Source: Flavobacteriales bacterium
GTDB taxonomy: Bacteria > Bacteroidota > Bacteroidia > Flavobacteriales_F > PHOS-HE28
Direction of reading: 5' to 3'
DNA: 64,000 nt
NCBI GenBank assembly: GCA_016703005.1
Contig: JADJCX010000029.1
Location: 156,316-220,315 of the forward strand
Shown one piece after another: positions 25,818 to 34,870 of this stretch; within the stretch, counting starts at the first letter, position 1, and each line of letters begins with the position of its first letter. A model generated the notes under the pieces. That model was not told the DNA's origin. It saw nothing but the letters and a program-made list of their open reading frames with translations, and searched no databases. Made by a program: the position numbers and the translations under genes.

Positions 25818-27500
25818 ATGATATGTCGGTGTGGTGCGTTCCTTCTGGTGATCGCACTTCCGTTGACGGGTATCGCGCAGGATAGTGTGTTGCACCACTG
25901 GAGCGGCGCGCTGTCCCCAACCCACATCCGCGTGAACGCCATGCTGAGCGGGGCGTGCGATAGCGTTCGACTCGTGGTGGACGAGGATGCACAATGGGGA
26001 TCACCACTGTACTCGGCGTACCTATCTGCCGACACTGCCTTCAACCGGATGGTGCCGCTGTGGACGTCGGGCCTGGAGCCGAACACAGCTTATACCTACC
26101 GCTTCGAAGTGTCTGGCGCGATGGACACAAGCGCAGCGAACACCGGCCATTTCAGTACTCCGGGCGAAGGCCCGTATTCGTTCCAGTTCGTTACCGGATC
26201 GTGCAATACCACAGGCGATCACCCGGTGTGGAGCAGCATGCAAGCGTTGCACCCGCTCTTCTTTCTCAGCACCGGCGATCTGCACTATGGTGATCCCACC
26301 TCGGCGAGCGTATACGAGCATCGCGATGCCTACGTGCATCTCGTGTACGAGAAGGCTCCGATGCGCGACTTCTTGCGGGGTGCTCCCACTGCACATGTGT
26401 GGGACGATCATGATTTCTGTGGAAATGGTTCCTATGGCAATGCCATCGGCCGATCGGTTGCAGCACAGGCATTCCGCGAACACGTTCCGCACTACGGCTT
26501 GGTGGACGACACGGCGGTATATCAAGCCTTCACCATCGGTAGGGTGCGCTTCATCCTCACCGACCTGCGCAGCGAGAAGGACAGTTCCAGCATGATGAGC
26601 GACGCTCAGCGAGCTTGGCTGCACGCGCAATTGTTGCAGGCCCGCGACAGCGGGCTGGTGACATGCTGGGCCACTCCGCTTTCGTGGAACAGCAGCGGCT
26701 ACCCGGAGAACTGGGGAAGTCAGTCTGCGGAGCGCACGGCATTGAGCGACTGGCTGCTCGCCAACCACATCGACGACCTCTTCATGGTGAGCGGCGATGC
26801 ACACATGCTGGCGATCGACGATGGCGCGAACGGCGACTTCAGCAGTGGGCACAACAGCCCGTATCGCTACCCGATCCTGCAAGCCGCAGCGATCAACCGC
26901 ATCGGTTCGTACAAGGGCGGCAGCTACAACCAAGGCGGTTACTTCCCCAACCCTACTGCGGGCTACGGCCAGTTCGGTCAAGTGATCGTCGACGACGACG
27001 GCACCGACGTATGCGTAACGTTCAACGGCTGGCGTACCGATAGCATGGACACCGCCCTCACGCTCATCAACAGCTACACCTTCTGCCGCGCGCCGCAGAA
27101 CGTGGACACCTTCGGCACAAAGCCACTGGCTGCCGCCTTCGATGCGTGGTATGCCGATGGTGCGCTCATCATACACGGTGTGCCCACCGGCCCACAGGTG
27201 GACGCCCGCATCATCGACGCCACGGGGCGTGAGGTATTGGCGATAAGCACCCGCAGTGCCGACGAGCCGATACCCATCAGCGACTTACGCGCGGGCACCT
27301 ACGTGGCCATTGTGCGGCAAGAAGACAAAAGGGCGATCGTGCGGTTCGTGATCGATCTGATCTACCACACGCGGCGCTTGTGGCCAGGTGGTGGCGTACC
27401 AGAGAATGAAGAGGTAGAACGGGATCAGCAGCCAATAGGCCTGCTGCGAACTGGCGATCGACTTGTCCGCCGACATGGCGGTCCAAGCCGGCAAGGCTAA
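25818..27500 (+). CDS. PhoD-like metallophosphatase with T9SS-type C-terminus
   Basis: A signal peptide (FLLVIALPLTGIAQ) is followed by an N-terminal beta domain (PNTAYTYRFEVSG). The PhoD-type metallophosphatase core shows FVTGSCN, STGDLHYGD, HVWDDHDFCGNGSYG, ILTDLRSEKD and MVSGDAHMLA. The C-terminal 70 residues look like a T9SS sorting domain ending GTYVAIVRQEDKRAIVRFVI (about 27350). The remaining 48 codons have no such character and are antisense to the sugar permease, so the natural stop appears to be missing. The product is probably an exported phosphodiesterase or phosphomonoesterase. The ATG follows a CATCTTCG element. Confidence 0.82.
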   Translation: MICRCGAFLLVIALPLTGIAQDSVLHHWSGALSPTHIRVNAMLSGACDSVRLVVDEDAQWGSPLYSAYLSADTAFNRMVPLWTSGLEPNTAYTYRFEVSGAMDTSAANTGHFSTPGEGPYSFQFVTGSCNTTGDHPVWSSMQALHPLFFLSTGDLHYGDPTSASVYEHRDAYVHLVYEKAPMRDFLRGAPTAHVWDDHDFCGNGSYGNAIGRSVAAQAFREHVPHYGLVDDTAVYQAFTIGRVRFILTDLRSEKDSSSMMSDAQRAWLHAQLLQARDSGLVTCWATPLSWNSSGYPENWGSQSAERTALSDWLLANHIDDLFMVSGDAHMLAIDDGANGDFSSGHNSPYRYPILQAAAINRIGSYKGGSYNQGGYFPNPTAGYGQFGQVIVDDDGTDVCVTFNGWRTDSMDTALTLINSYTFCRAPQNVDTFGTKPLAAAFDAWYADGALIIHGVPTGPQVDARIIDATGREVLAISTRSADEPIPISDLRAGTYVAIVRQEDKRAIVRFVIDLIYHTRRLWPGGGVPENEEVERDQQPIGLLRTGDRLVRRHGGPSRQG

Positions 27501-28676
27501 GGCGCCGCCGAGGATAGCCATGATCAACATCGCTGAGCCGGTTTTCAGAGCGCCTCCGATGCCATCCACCGCGAGCGGCCAGATGGCGGGCCACATGATC
27601 GCATTGCCCAAGCCGAGCAGCGCGACAAAGACCACGGTGATCGGGAGTTCGACCGCTCGCATTTCGAAAGCGGAGAAATCAAAGACGAACACACTTGCAG
27701 CATTTGACGGATCCACGAACAGAACACCCAGCGTACATAGAATAGCCACTACTGCGGAAGCCATCAGCGCCTTGGCTTGCGACAGGAACTTGGGGATCAG
27801 CGCGATACCGATCACATAACCCACCAACATTGCGCTCAGCGTTAGGCTGGTAAGCACCTTGGCGACATCCAACGGAGTCCCGAGCCGTTCCGCATAAACC
27901 GGGATGCTGTCACCAGCGAGTACTTCGGCCCATACATAAACGAACAGTGCGGCAACGCCCAGAACGAGTTGTGGGTGGCGCAGGACAGACCCTGTTGAAG
28001 CCCGCGATCCCGAACCTTCCTCTTCCAACGGTGGCAACGGCGACAGTCGCACAAAGAGCGCAGCGACGATCAACGAGAACCCAAGTACTACATACGGGAG
28101 GATCACCAACTGTGCGCGTTCATCAAGCAACACCGCACGCGCCGCACCCTCCACGTTCACCAACTCGGCCTTCAACTCATCTGCATTGGCCAATACCAAT
28201 GCGCCAAGAATGAACGGTGCAACGATGCCTCCGACCTTGTTGCATATTCCCATGATACTGATCCGCTTGGCAGCGCTTTCGATCGGCCCAACTATGGTGA
28301 CGTACGGATTCACGGCGGTTTGCAGCAAGGCCAGACCAGTGCCGATGGTGAAGAAGCTCACCAAGAACATTCCGGCCGACCGCATATACGCTGCCGGCAC
28401 GAAACCGAAGGCGCCCAAGGCCATGACGAGAAGTCCGAGCACCATTCCATTCTTCAAACCTGTGCGACGCAATACCACGGAAGCAGGCAACGCCATGACG
28501 AAGTAGGAGACATAGAACGCGAACGGGACCACGATCGAAGCTTGAAAGTCACTCAACTCACAAGCGATCCGCAGGAACGGGATCAGCGGTCCATTCAGCC
28601 ACGTAACGAACCCGAAGATGAAGAAGAGGACCCCGAGGATGATGATCGGAACGATCGAACTGCGCTGTTGTGCCAT
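27285..28676 (-). CDS. FHS-type (FucP/GluP-like) sugar:proton MFS permease
   Basis: This 12-TM protein starts at MAQQRSSIVPIIILGVLFFI (28676). FHS-family signatures are FFIFGFVTWLNGPLIPFLR, LLQTAVNPYVTIVGP, and SAAKRISIMGICNKVGGIVA. The usual end is soon after the last helix (YWLLIPFYLFILWYATTW, about 27370). Here the frame continues 25 or more codons antisense to the phosphatase gene. It would import L-fucose, galactose, glucose or an amino sugar with protons. The divergent GH109-like and GH29 genes next door make fucose or GalNAc the best guess. Confidence 0.85.
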   Translation of the reverse strand: MAQQRSSIVPIIILGVLFFIFGFVTWLNGPLIPFLRIACELSDFQASIVVPFAFYVSYFVMALPASVVLRRTGLKNGMVLGLLVMALGAFGFVPAAYMRSAGMFLVSFFTIGTGLALLQTAVNPYVTIVGPIESAAKRISIMGICNKVGGIVAPFILGALVLANADELKAELVNVEGAARAVLLDERAQLVILPYVVLGFSLIVAALFVRLSPLPPLEEEGSGSRASTGSVLRHPQLVLGVAALFVYVWAEVLAGDSIPVYAERLGTPLDVAKVLTSLTLSAMLVGYVIGIALIPKFLSQAKALMASAVVAILCTLGVLFVDPSNAASVFVFDFSAFEMRAVELPITVVFVALLGLGNAIMWPAIWPLAVDGIGGALKTGSAMLIMAILGGALALPAWTAMSADKSIASSQQAYWLLIPFYLFILWYATTWPQAPRVVDQIDHEPHDRPFVFLPHNGHVGARA

Positions 28677-28819
28677 GATCCGTGGTTGGATGCGCCAAGG
28701 TGCGGTGCACACATCCATGTCGTTCGCCCACGTTCATCAGCTTACGCACATCACTGTGTACGATCCCGGGTAGCCGTTCATCTCCACATCCATCGCATCT
28801 TCACATTCTCTTCTCCCCC

Positions 28820-30205
28820 ATGCTCTCGCGCCGCAACTTCCTGCACCAGACAAGTCTCGCAACTGCGGGCCTGGTGCTCCTTCCGCACTACTTGCGCGCA
28901 CGCGCTTCGGAACTGATCCCGCAAGTGCGATTGGGCATCATCGGGGCGGGCTTGCGCGGGCAAGAACACTTGAAGGAATTCGTGAAGCGCGCGGACGTGG
29001 TGGTGGTGGCACTGGCCGATCCCGACCCGGCGATGGTGGCCAGGGCACAGCAAGTGTTGCGCGATGGCGGGCACCCGGATGCAGCAGTGTATGGCAATGG
29101 CAACGACGACTACGAACGCATGTTGGCGGAAGCCGACATCAACGCGGTGCTGATCGCGTCGCCGTGGGAGTACCATGTGCCACAAGGGATCGCAGCCTTA
29201 CGCGCTGGTAAGTGGGTGGGCATGGAGGTGAGCGGGGGCATGAGCGTGCAGGAGTGCTGGGACATTGTGCGGGCGAGCGAGGAGACCGGGCTGCCGGTGA
29301 TGATCATGGAGAACGTGTGCTACCGTCGCGATGTGATGGCCGTGCTGAACATGGTGCGCCTCGGCTTGTTCGGCGAGTTGATCCACGGACAAGGCGGCTA
29401 CGAACACGACCTGCGCGCAGTGCTCTTCAACAGCGGCAAGGAGAACGGATATGGCGACGGCGTGGAGTTCGGTGCGAAAGGCTGGAGCGAGGCGAAGTGG
29501 CGCACGGACCACTATGTGAAACGCAACGGCGAACTCTATCCGACGCACGGTCTTGGGCCTGTGGCGATGATGATGGACATCAATCGCGGCAACCGGCTCA
29601 CGCGGCTTTCGTCAGTCGCTTCGAAAGCGCGCGGTGCACACAAACACATCATCGAGCATCCGCAGGGCGGCACCTCACACCCCAACGCAAGCGCTGTGTT
29701 CAAGCAAGGCGACATCGTGAATACCCAGATCCAATGCGCCAACGGCGAAACGATCCTGCTCACGCACGACACCACGTTGCAGCGGCCCTACAACCTCGGT
29801 TTCCGCGTGCAAGGCACCGAAGGTCTTTGGCAAAATCATGGATGGGGCGAGAGCGACCAAGGCATGATCTACTTCGAGAAGCGCATGGCACACAGCCACC
29901 GCTGGGAGAACACGAAAAAATGGCTGGAAGAATTCGATCACCCTATTTGGAAGCGTCGCAATGCCGAAGCGACCGAATCGGGTCATGGCGGCATGGACTT
30001 CTTCGTGGACCACGCCTTCATCGAGTGCATCAAACGCAAGCAACCCTTCCCGCTCGACGTGTACGATCTGGCAACGTGGTACGCCATCACCCCGCTCAGC
30101 GAGAAGAGCATTGCCGCGGGCGGGCAGGTGCAGGACATCCCCGACTTCACGAACGGAGCCTGGCAAGAACGGAAACCGGTTTTCTGTTTCACGGATGAGT
30201 ATTGA
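28820..30205 (+). CDS. GH109-like NAD-dependent alpha-N-acetylgalactosaminidase, Tat-exported
   Basis: The 461-residue protein starts at MLSRRNFLHQTSLATAGLVL, a twin-arginine signal (R4 R5), which fits export of a folded protein with bound NAD. The Gfo/Idh/MocA dinucleotide fold has GIIGAGLRGQ (G42, G44, G47). Residues typical of GH109 are visible: E136 in GKWVGMEVSGGMSVQECW, Y168 in MENVCYRR, and Y240/H243 in RNGELYPTHGLGP. GH109 enzymes remove terminal alpha-GalNAc through NAD-assisted elimination/addition; some members act on other sugars or are oxidoreductases, so specificity is inferred. It is followed 31 bases later by a GH29 fucosidase. Confidence 0.82.
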   Translation: MLSRRNFLHQTSLATAGLVLLPHYLRARASELIPQVRLGIIGAGLRGQEHLKEFVKRADVVVVALADPDPAMVARAQQVLRDGGHPDAAVYGNGNDDYERMLAEADINAVLIASPWEYHVPQGIAALRAGKWVGMEVSGGMSVQECWDIVRASEETGLPVMIMENVCYRRDVMAVLNMVRLGLFGELIHGQGGYEHDLRAVLFNSGKENGYGDGVEFGAKGWSEAKWRTDHYVKRNGELYPTHGLGPVAMMMDINRGNRLTRLSSVASKARGAHKHIIEHPQGGTSHPNASAVFKQGDIVNTQIQCANGETILLTHDTTLQRPYNLGFRVQGTEGLWQNHGWGESDQGMIYFEKRMAHSHRWENTKKWLEEFDHPIWKRRNAEATESGHGGMDFFVDHAFIECIKRKQPFPLDVYDLATWYAITPLSEKSIAAGGQVQDIPDFTNGAWQERKPVFCFTDEY

Positions 30206-30206
30206 T

Positions 30207-30299
30207 CAGATGATCGGACGATCAGAACATCAGACAATGAGGAGAGTGTGCGCATGCTTGGCATTCCATTTTCTGATCGTCCCACTTTCTGGTCATCTG
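30207..30299 (+). other. Interrupted inverted repeat around the GH29 start codon
   Basis: GACGATCAG (30217-30225) is complementary to CTGATCGTC (30273-30281), and CAGATGA (30207-30213) to TCATCTG (30293-30299). The two arms are nested, so one long interrupted hairpin is possible with the ATG at 30237 in its loop. The right arm encodes the hydrophobic part of the signal peptide. It may be a dispersed repeat in inverted pair or a leader structure. Confidence 0.5.
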
Positions 30300-31706
30300 A
30301 GCGCGCAGGCACCCTACGTCGCGCCCACGGATCCCTTGGTGAAAGAGAAACTCGCGCAATGGCGGGATTTGAAGTTCGGTTTGCTGATGCACTGGGGGCC
30401 CTACAGTCAATGGGGTGTGGTGGAAAGCTGGAGCATCTGCCCGGAGGATGAAGGCTGGTGCCGCCGCGACTCGTCGCACGGAGCGACATACACCGAGTAT
30501 GTGCAGAATTATGAGGCGCTACAGACCACGTTCGACCCAGTGAGGTTCGACCCGACCAAATGGGCCAAGGCTGCCAAGGAGGCGGGCATGAAGTACATGG
30601 TCTTCACCACCAAGCACCACGATGGATTCTGCATGTTCGATACGAAGACCACGGACTATCGGATCACTTCGCCGAAGACACCATTCCACGATGATGTGCG
30701 CGCGAACGTGACGAACGAGATCTTCACCGCGTTCCGAAAAGAAGGCCTGTGGACCGGTGCCTACTTCAGCAAGCCCGACTGGCACAACGACAACTACTGG
30801 TGGCGAAATTTCCCGCCGAAAGACCGCAGCGTGAACTACCTGCCCGCGAAGTATCCGGAACGTTGGAAGGCGTTCCAAGACTGCTCGTACACACAGATCG
30901 AAGAGTTGATGAGCGACTACGGCAAGATGGATATCCTCTGGCTCGACGGCGGTTGGGTGCGGCCCTTCAGCAGCATCGACACCAGCGTGAGCTGGCAGAA
31001 GGCCATCACCATCGAGCAGGACATCGACATGCCGCGCATCGCTGCGATGGCACGCGCGAAGCAGCCCGGCTTGCTCGTTGTTGACCGCACCGTGGGCGGA
31101 GAGTTCGAGAACTACATCACGCCGGAAGGACATGTGCCGGAGAAGGATCCCGGTGTGCCTTGGGAGACCTGCATGCCGATGGGCACCAGCTGGAGCTGGG
31201 TGCCGAACGAGCAGTACAAGAGCACGGACGAGATCATCCGCACGCTGGTGCAAGTGGTTACGTGCGGAGGAAGTCTGTTGCTGAACGTTGCGCCGGGACC
31301 TGATGGCCAACTGGACTCAACGGCCTATATGCGCTTGAAGGAAGTGGGCGAATGGCTGAAGGTGAACGGGGAGGCAGTGTATTTGACAAGAGCCATGGCT
31401 GTTTCTTCGGGCACACTTCTCGGCGGAACAGAACGCGTTGAGTGCATCCGGAAGGTCGGTTCACGAGCGACGCACTTGCACGAGGATTATCTCTTCCCGT
31501 CCGACTCAGCCGGTTGGGTAATTGAAGTCCCTTGGCTCGATCGCAAGTTGCCACGGGTATCGGTGGTCGGCTCAACCGACCGGATCCCATCGACTTGGAA
31601 TGGCAAGTTGCTGACCATCGAACTGCCCGAGTCCGTTATCCCGTCGAAGAGCGTGATCAAGCTTACCTATCGAACACACGCCATTGTTTGCGGCATCCGT
31701 TTCTGA
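30237..31706 (+). CDS. GH29 alpha-L-fucosidase, secreted
   Basis: The 489-residue protein has a signal peptide (LAFHFLIVPLSGHLSAQA). The GH29 catalytic barrel shows FGLLMHWGPYSQWG (H52), YMVFTTKHHDGFCMFD (H127/H128) and KMDILWLDGGW, where D237 matches the family nucleophile. TLVQVVTCGGSLLLNVAPGP is the conserved end of the barrel, followed by a C-terminal beta domain. It removes alpha-linked L-fucose from glycans. The acid/base residue varies in GH29 and I do not assign it. ATG 30237 is preferred over the in-frame ATG at 30195 because the signal peptide follows it directly. Confidence 0.92.
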   Translation: MRRVCACLAFHFLIVPLSGHLSAQAPYVAPTDPLVKEKLAQWRDLKFGLLMHWGPYSQWGVVESWSICPEDEGWCRRDSSHGATYTEYVQNYEALQTTFDPVRFDPTKWAKAAKEAGMKYMVFTTKHHDGFCMFDTKTTDYRITSPKTPFHDDVRANVTNEIFTAFRKEGLWTGAYFSKPDWHNDNYWWRNFPPKDRSVNYLPAKYPERWKAFQDCSYTQIEELMSDYGKMDILWLDGGWVRPFSSIDTSVSWQKAITIEQDIDMPRIAAMARAKQPGLLVVDRTVGGEFENYITPEGHVPEKDPGVPWETCMPMGTSWSWVPNEQYKSTDEIIRTLVQVVTCGGSLLLNVAPGPDGQLDSTAYMRLKEVGEWLKVNGEAVYLTRAMAVSSGTLLGGTERVECIRKVGSRATHLHEDYLFPSDSAGWVIEVPWLDRKLPRVSVVGSTDRIPSTWNGKLLTIELPESVIPSKSVIKLTYRTHAIVCGIRF

Positions 31707-31831
31707 GTCTGGGTCAGTACCCGCCCTTTCCCCTGTTCAATTTCACCTTTGCATTCAGCTTGACCTGCACATCGACCAAGAGGATGGCCCGGAGAACGAC
31801 GGCAGGGCGCATCGTCCGGACATGTGGTCGT

Positions 31832-32848
31832 TCAAGCCTTGCCGATCGCCTTCTGCCAACGCCACGCATCGCGCAACGCATCGCGCAGTGTGAGCTCAGT
31901 GCGCCAGCCTAACACCTCCTTGCTCTTGGTGGTGTCCGCCCAGATCGCTTCAATATCACCAACCCTGCGTGGGCCGATCGCATGCGGCAGATCAACGCCG
32001 GTCTCTTCCACGAACGTCTTCACAGCACCCAACACCGTGTTTCCTTGTCCCGTACCGAGATTGAACACTTCGCACACGGGCGGTGAAAGCGTATCCATGC
32101 GATCAAGCGCCTTCACATGGGCCTTCGCCAGGTCCACCACATGGATGAAGTCGCGGATACAACTTCCATCGGGCGTGTTGTAGTCGTTGCCGTGGATCGT
32201 GAGTTTGTCTCGAAGTCCGGCCGCCGTTTGCGTGATGAACGGCACAAGGTTCATGGGCACCCCGATCGGCAACTCGCCGATATGCGCGCTGGGGTGTGCT
32301 CCAACCGGATTGAAGTAGCGCAGCAACACGCATTTCAAGATGTTGTTCGCGGCAACAGCATCGTACAGCATCCGCTCGCAAACCACCTTGGTGTAGCCGT
32401 AAGGCGAGCTGGTGTTGCCCGTCGGCGTTAGCTCCGTTACCGGGGACTTGTCGGGCTGTCCATAGACGGTGCACGACGAGGAGAATACCATGCGTTGCAC
32501 GTTGTGCCGTGCCATAGCGCGCAACACCGTGGCCGTTGAGCCGATGTTGTTCGCGTAGTACTTGATCGGATCCTTCACGCTCTCGGGCACGCTCTTGTCC
32601 GCCGCGAAATGGATCACGCCGTACACCTCGCCAGCGGCCATCACCCTGTCCATTGCCGTGGCATCCCCACAATCTATCCGATGCGCGATAGGGGCCCGGC
32701 CAATGATGGCTTCGATGCCCTTGAGCGCGCGTTCCTGCGAATTGCGCAGATCGTCGATGATCACCGGCTCGTAACCCGCTTCCACCAGTTCCACCACCGT
32801 ATGCGAACCAATGAAGCCTGCGCCTCCTGTAACGATCACTCTCTTCAT
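31832..32848 (-). CDS. galE: UDP-glucose 4-epimerase
   Basis: The 338-residue extended short-chain dehydrogenase interconverts UDP-glucose and UDP-galactose. The NAD-binding motif is VTGGAGFIGSHTV (7-18). The catalytic serine is in MVFSSSCTVYGQP (about 124), and the Tyr/Lys pair is Y150/K154 in SSPYGYTKVVCE. The C-terminal RRVGDIEAIWADTTKS and GWRTELTLRDALRDAW segments match GalE closely. Length is normal. It stands next to the glycan-degrading genes, where it could feed galactose or provide nucleotide sugars. Confidence 0.93.
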   Translation of the reverse strand: MKRVIVTGGAGFIGSHTVVELVEAGYEPVIIDDLRNSQERALKGIEAIIGRAPIAHRIDCGDATAMDRVMAAGEVYGVIHFAADKSVPESVKDPIKYYANNIGSTATVLRAMARHNVQRMVFSSSCTVYGQPDKSPVTELTPTGNTSSPYGYTKVVCERMLYDAVAANNILKCVLLRYFNPVGAHPSAHIGELPIGVPMNLVPFITQTAAGLRDKLTIHGNDYNTPDGSCIRDFIHVVDLAKAHVKALDRMDTLSPPVCEVFNLGTGQGNTVLGAVKTFVEETGVDLPHAIGPRRVGDIEAIWADTTKSKEVLGWRTELTLRDALRDAWRWQKAIGKA

Positions 32849-32897
32849 CGGGCCGAAGATGGGGACAAGGCGAACGTTCGTGTAGATCCTGTTCCGG

Positions 32898-34790
32898 TCA
32901 CTGTGCTCCGGCCTTTATCTCTTCCACAACGCCCGGGTCCAAGAGCGTGCTGGTATCACCGAGGTTGCCGGTCTCCCCTTCGGCGATCTTGCGGAGGATG
33001 CGCCGCATGATCTTGCCGCTGCGCGTCTTCGGCAATCCGCTTACGATCTGGATTTTGTCCGGCCGCGCGATCTTGCCGATGATGCGTTCCACCGTTGCCG
33101 TTACGCTCGCGCGCACGGCGTTCTCATCGGCATGTTCCCCGTCGCAGATGACGAAGGCATAGATCCCTTGTCCCTTGATATCGTGTGGGTAACCGACCAC
33201 TGCGCTCTCCACAACGGCGGCATCCTCATTGATCGCGTTCTCTACTTCGGCCGTGCCGATACGGTGTCCGCTCACGTTGATCACATCGTCCACCCGGCCG
33301 ATGATCCTGAAAAAACCATCCTTGTCGCGCCGTGCACCATCGCCGGTGAAGTAGCGCCCGGGATACTGCGCGAAGTAGTTGATGCGGCAGCGCTCGTGGT
33401 CGCCGTAGGTGGTGCGGATGATGCTGGGCCACGGGAACTTGATGCACAGATATCCTTCCGCTTCGCCAGTGATCTCGTTGCCCTGTTGATCCACCAGAAT
33501 GGGCTGCACGCCGGGCAACGGAAGGCCCGCATGCGCCGGTTTCATCGGTGTCATGTCGCCAAGGCCGCTGAGCAGGATGCCGCCGGTCTCCGTTTGCCAC
33601 CAAGTGTCAACGATCGCGCAACGTTTCTTTCCGATCTTCTCGTGATACCAATGCCAGGCCTCCTCGTTGATCGGTTCGCCGACGGTGCCGAGCAGTTTCA
33701 GCGAGGGCATGGCGAAACGATCGGGCAGGTCGTGCCCGGCCGCCATCAGTGAACGGATCGCCGTGGGCGCGGTATAGAACTGGTTCACCTTGTGCTTCTC
33801 GATCACCTGCCAGAAGCGTGTGGCATCGGGATAGGTCGGTATGCCCGCGAACATGAGCGACGTGGCGCCGTTGAGCAACGGCCCGTAAATAATGTAGCTG
33901 TGCCCCGTGATCCAGCCGATGTCGGCGGTGCACCAGAACACATCCTCTTCATCGCATTGGAACACGTTGGCGAACGAGTACCCGGCATATACCATGTATC
34001 CACCACAGGTATGCACCACGCCCTTCGGCTTGCCGGTGCTGCCACTCGTGTATAGGATGAACAACGGATCCTCGCTGTCCATTGGCTCCGCCGGGCAGTC
34101 GGCAACAACAACCTTCAACTCTTCTTCGATCCAATGGTCCCGTCCTGCCTGCATCGGCACTTCCTCCCCGGTGCACTTCGCAACAAGAACCGCACGTACG
34201 CTGGGGCAGTCTTTCAGCGCCTCATCAACCACCGTTTTCGCCGAAATGTTCTTCCCGCCACGCCGTATCCCATCGCTGGTGATCACAACGCTGCAAATGG
34301 CATCAGTGATGCGATCCACCAGTGATCGTGCGCTGAAGCCACCGAAAACAACAGAGTGTATGGCGCCGATCCGCGCACACGCCAACACACTGATCGCGAG
34401 TTCGGGCACCATGGGCATGTAAAGACAGATGCGGTCGCCCTTCTTCACGCCGTGTTTCTTCAACACATTGGCCATTCGGCACACCTGTGCATGCAGCTCG
34501 CGGTAGCTGATGTACTTCGATGGATGATCCGCATCATTCGCCTCCCAAATGATCGCGGTCTTGTCGCCGTGCGTGGCCAGGTGCCGATCAAGACAATTCT
34601 CCGTGATGTTGAGACTTCCCCCGACGAACCACTTCACATCGGGTGTCGTGAAATCCCATTGAAGCACTTCGTCCCATCTGCGTTGCCAAGTGAACGCGTC
34701 CGCGACCGCGGTCCAGAATGTGGCCGGTTCCTTCACGCTGTGTGCGTAGGCTTCGTGGTACTCCTCGATGGTGCGAATGCGGTAGCTCAT
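32898..34790 (-). CDS. acs: Acetyl-CoA synthetase (AMP-forming)
   Basis: The 630-residue enzyme converts acetate, ATP and CoA to acetyl-CoA through acetyl-AMP. Visible motifs are the phosphate loop LFILYTSGSTGKPKGVVHT, GWITGHSYIIYGPLLNG, WWQTETGGILLSG, and YFTGDGARRDKDGFFRIIGR. The C-terminal lysine motif is PKTRSGKIMRRILRKIAEGE, whose lysine is the usual acetylation site. It transcribes away from the GT-C-like gene. The divergent spacer of 80 bases contains TATTTTGCC on the minus strand as its probable -7 element. Confidence 0.95.
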   Translation of the reverse strand: MSYRIRTIEEYHEAYAHSVKEPATFWTAVADAFTWQRRWDEVLQWDFTTPDVKWFVGGSLNITENCLDRHLATHGDKTAIIWEANDADHPSKYISYRELHAQVCRMANVLKKHGVKKGDRICLYMPMVPELAISVLACARIGAIHSVVFGGFSARSLVDRITDAICSVVITSDGIRRGGKNISAKTVVDEALKDCPSVRAVLVAKCTGEEVPMQAGRDHWIEEELKVVVADCPAEPMDSEDPLFILYTSGSTGKPKGVVHTCGGYMVYAGYSFANVFQCDEEDVFWCTADIGWITGHSYIIYGPLLNGATSLMFAGIPTYPDATRFWQVIEKHKVNQFYTAPTAIRSLMAAGHDLPDRFAMPSLKLLGTVGEPINEEAWHWYHEKIGKKRCAIVDTWWQTETGGILLSGLGDMTPMKPAHAGLPLPGVQPILVDQQGNEITGEAEGYLCIKFPWPSIIRTTYGDHERCRINYFAQYPGRYFTGDGARRDKDGFFRIIGRVDDVINVSGHRIGTAEVENAINEDAAVVESAVVGYPHDIKGQGIYAFVICDGEHADENAVRASVTATVERIIGKIARPDKIQIVSGLPKTRSGKIMRRILRKIAEGETGNLGDTSTLLDPGVVEEIKAGAQ

Positions 34791-34846
34791 GGGCCGGTGG
34801 CGATGCTGGCAAAATAGTCGTTCAAGGCTCCGCGTCAGCGCCCGTG

Positions 34847-34854
34847 CATCTTTG
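34847..34854 (+). promoter_or_regulatory. Promoter-like CATCTTTG element upstream of the GT-C-like gene
   Basis: CATCTTTG followed by CCG is identical to the element upstream of asnS (15942-15949). The start codon is 17 bases downstream. Confidence 0.4.
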
Positions 34855-34870
34855 CCGTCATTGCCCAGTG

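Noticed and set aside
26022..27176. 384-codon minus-strand frame antisense to the PhoD-like gene
   Set aside because: No recognisable domain; the plus-strand protein has signal peptide, metal-binding motifs and sorting domain.
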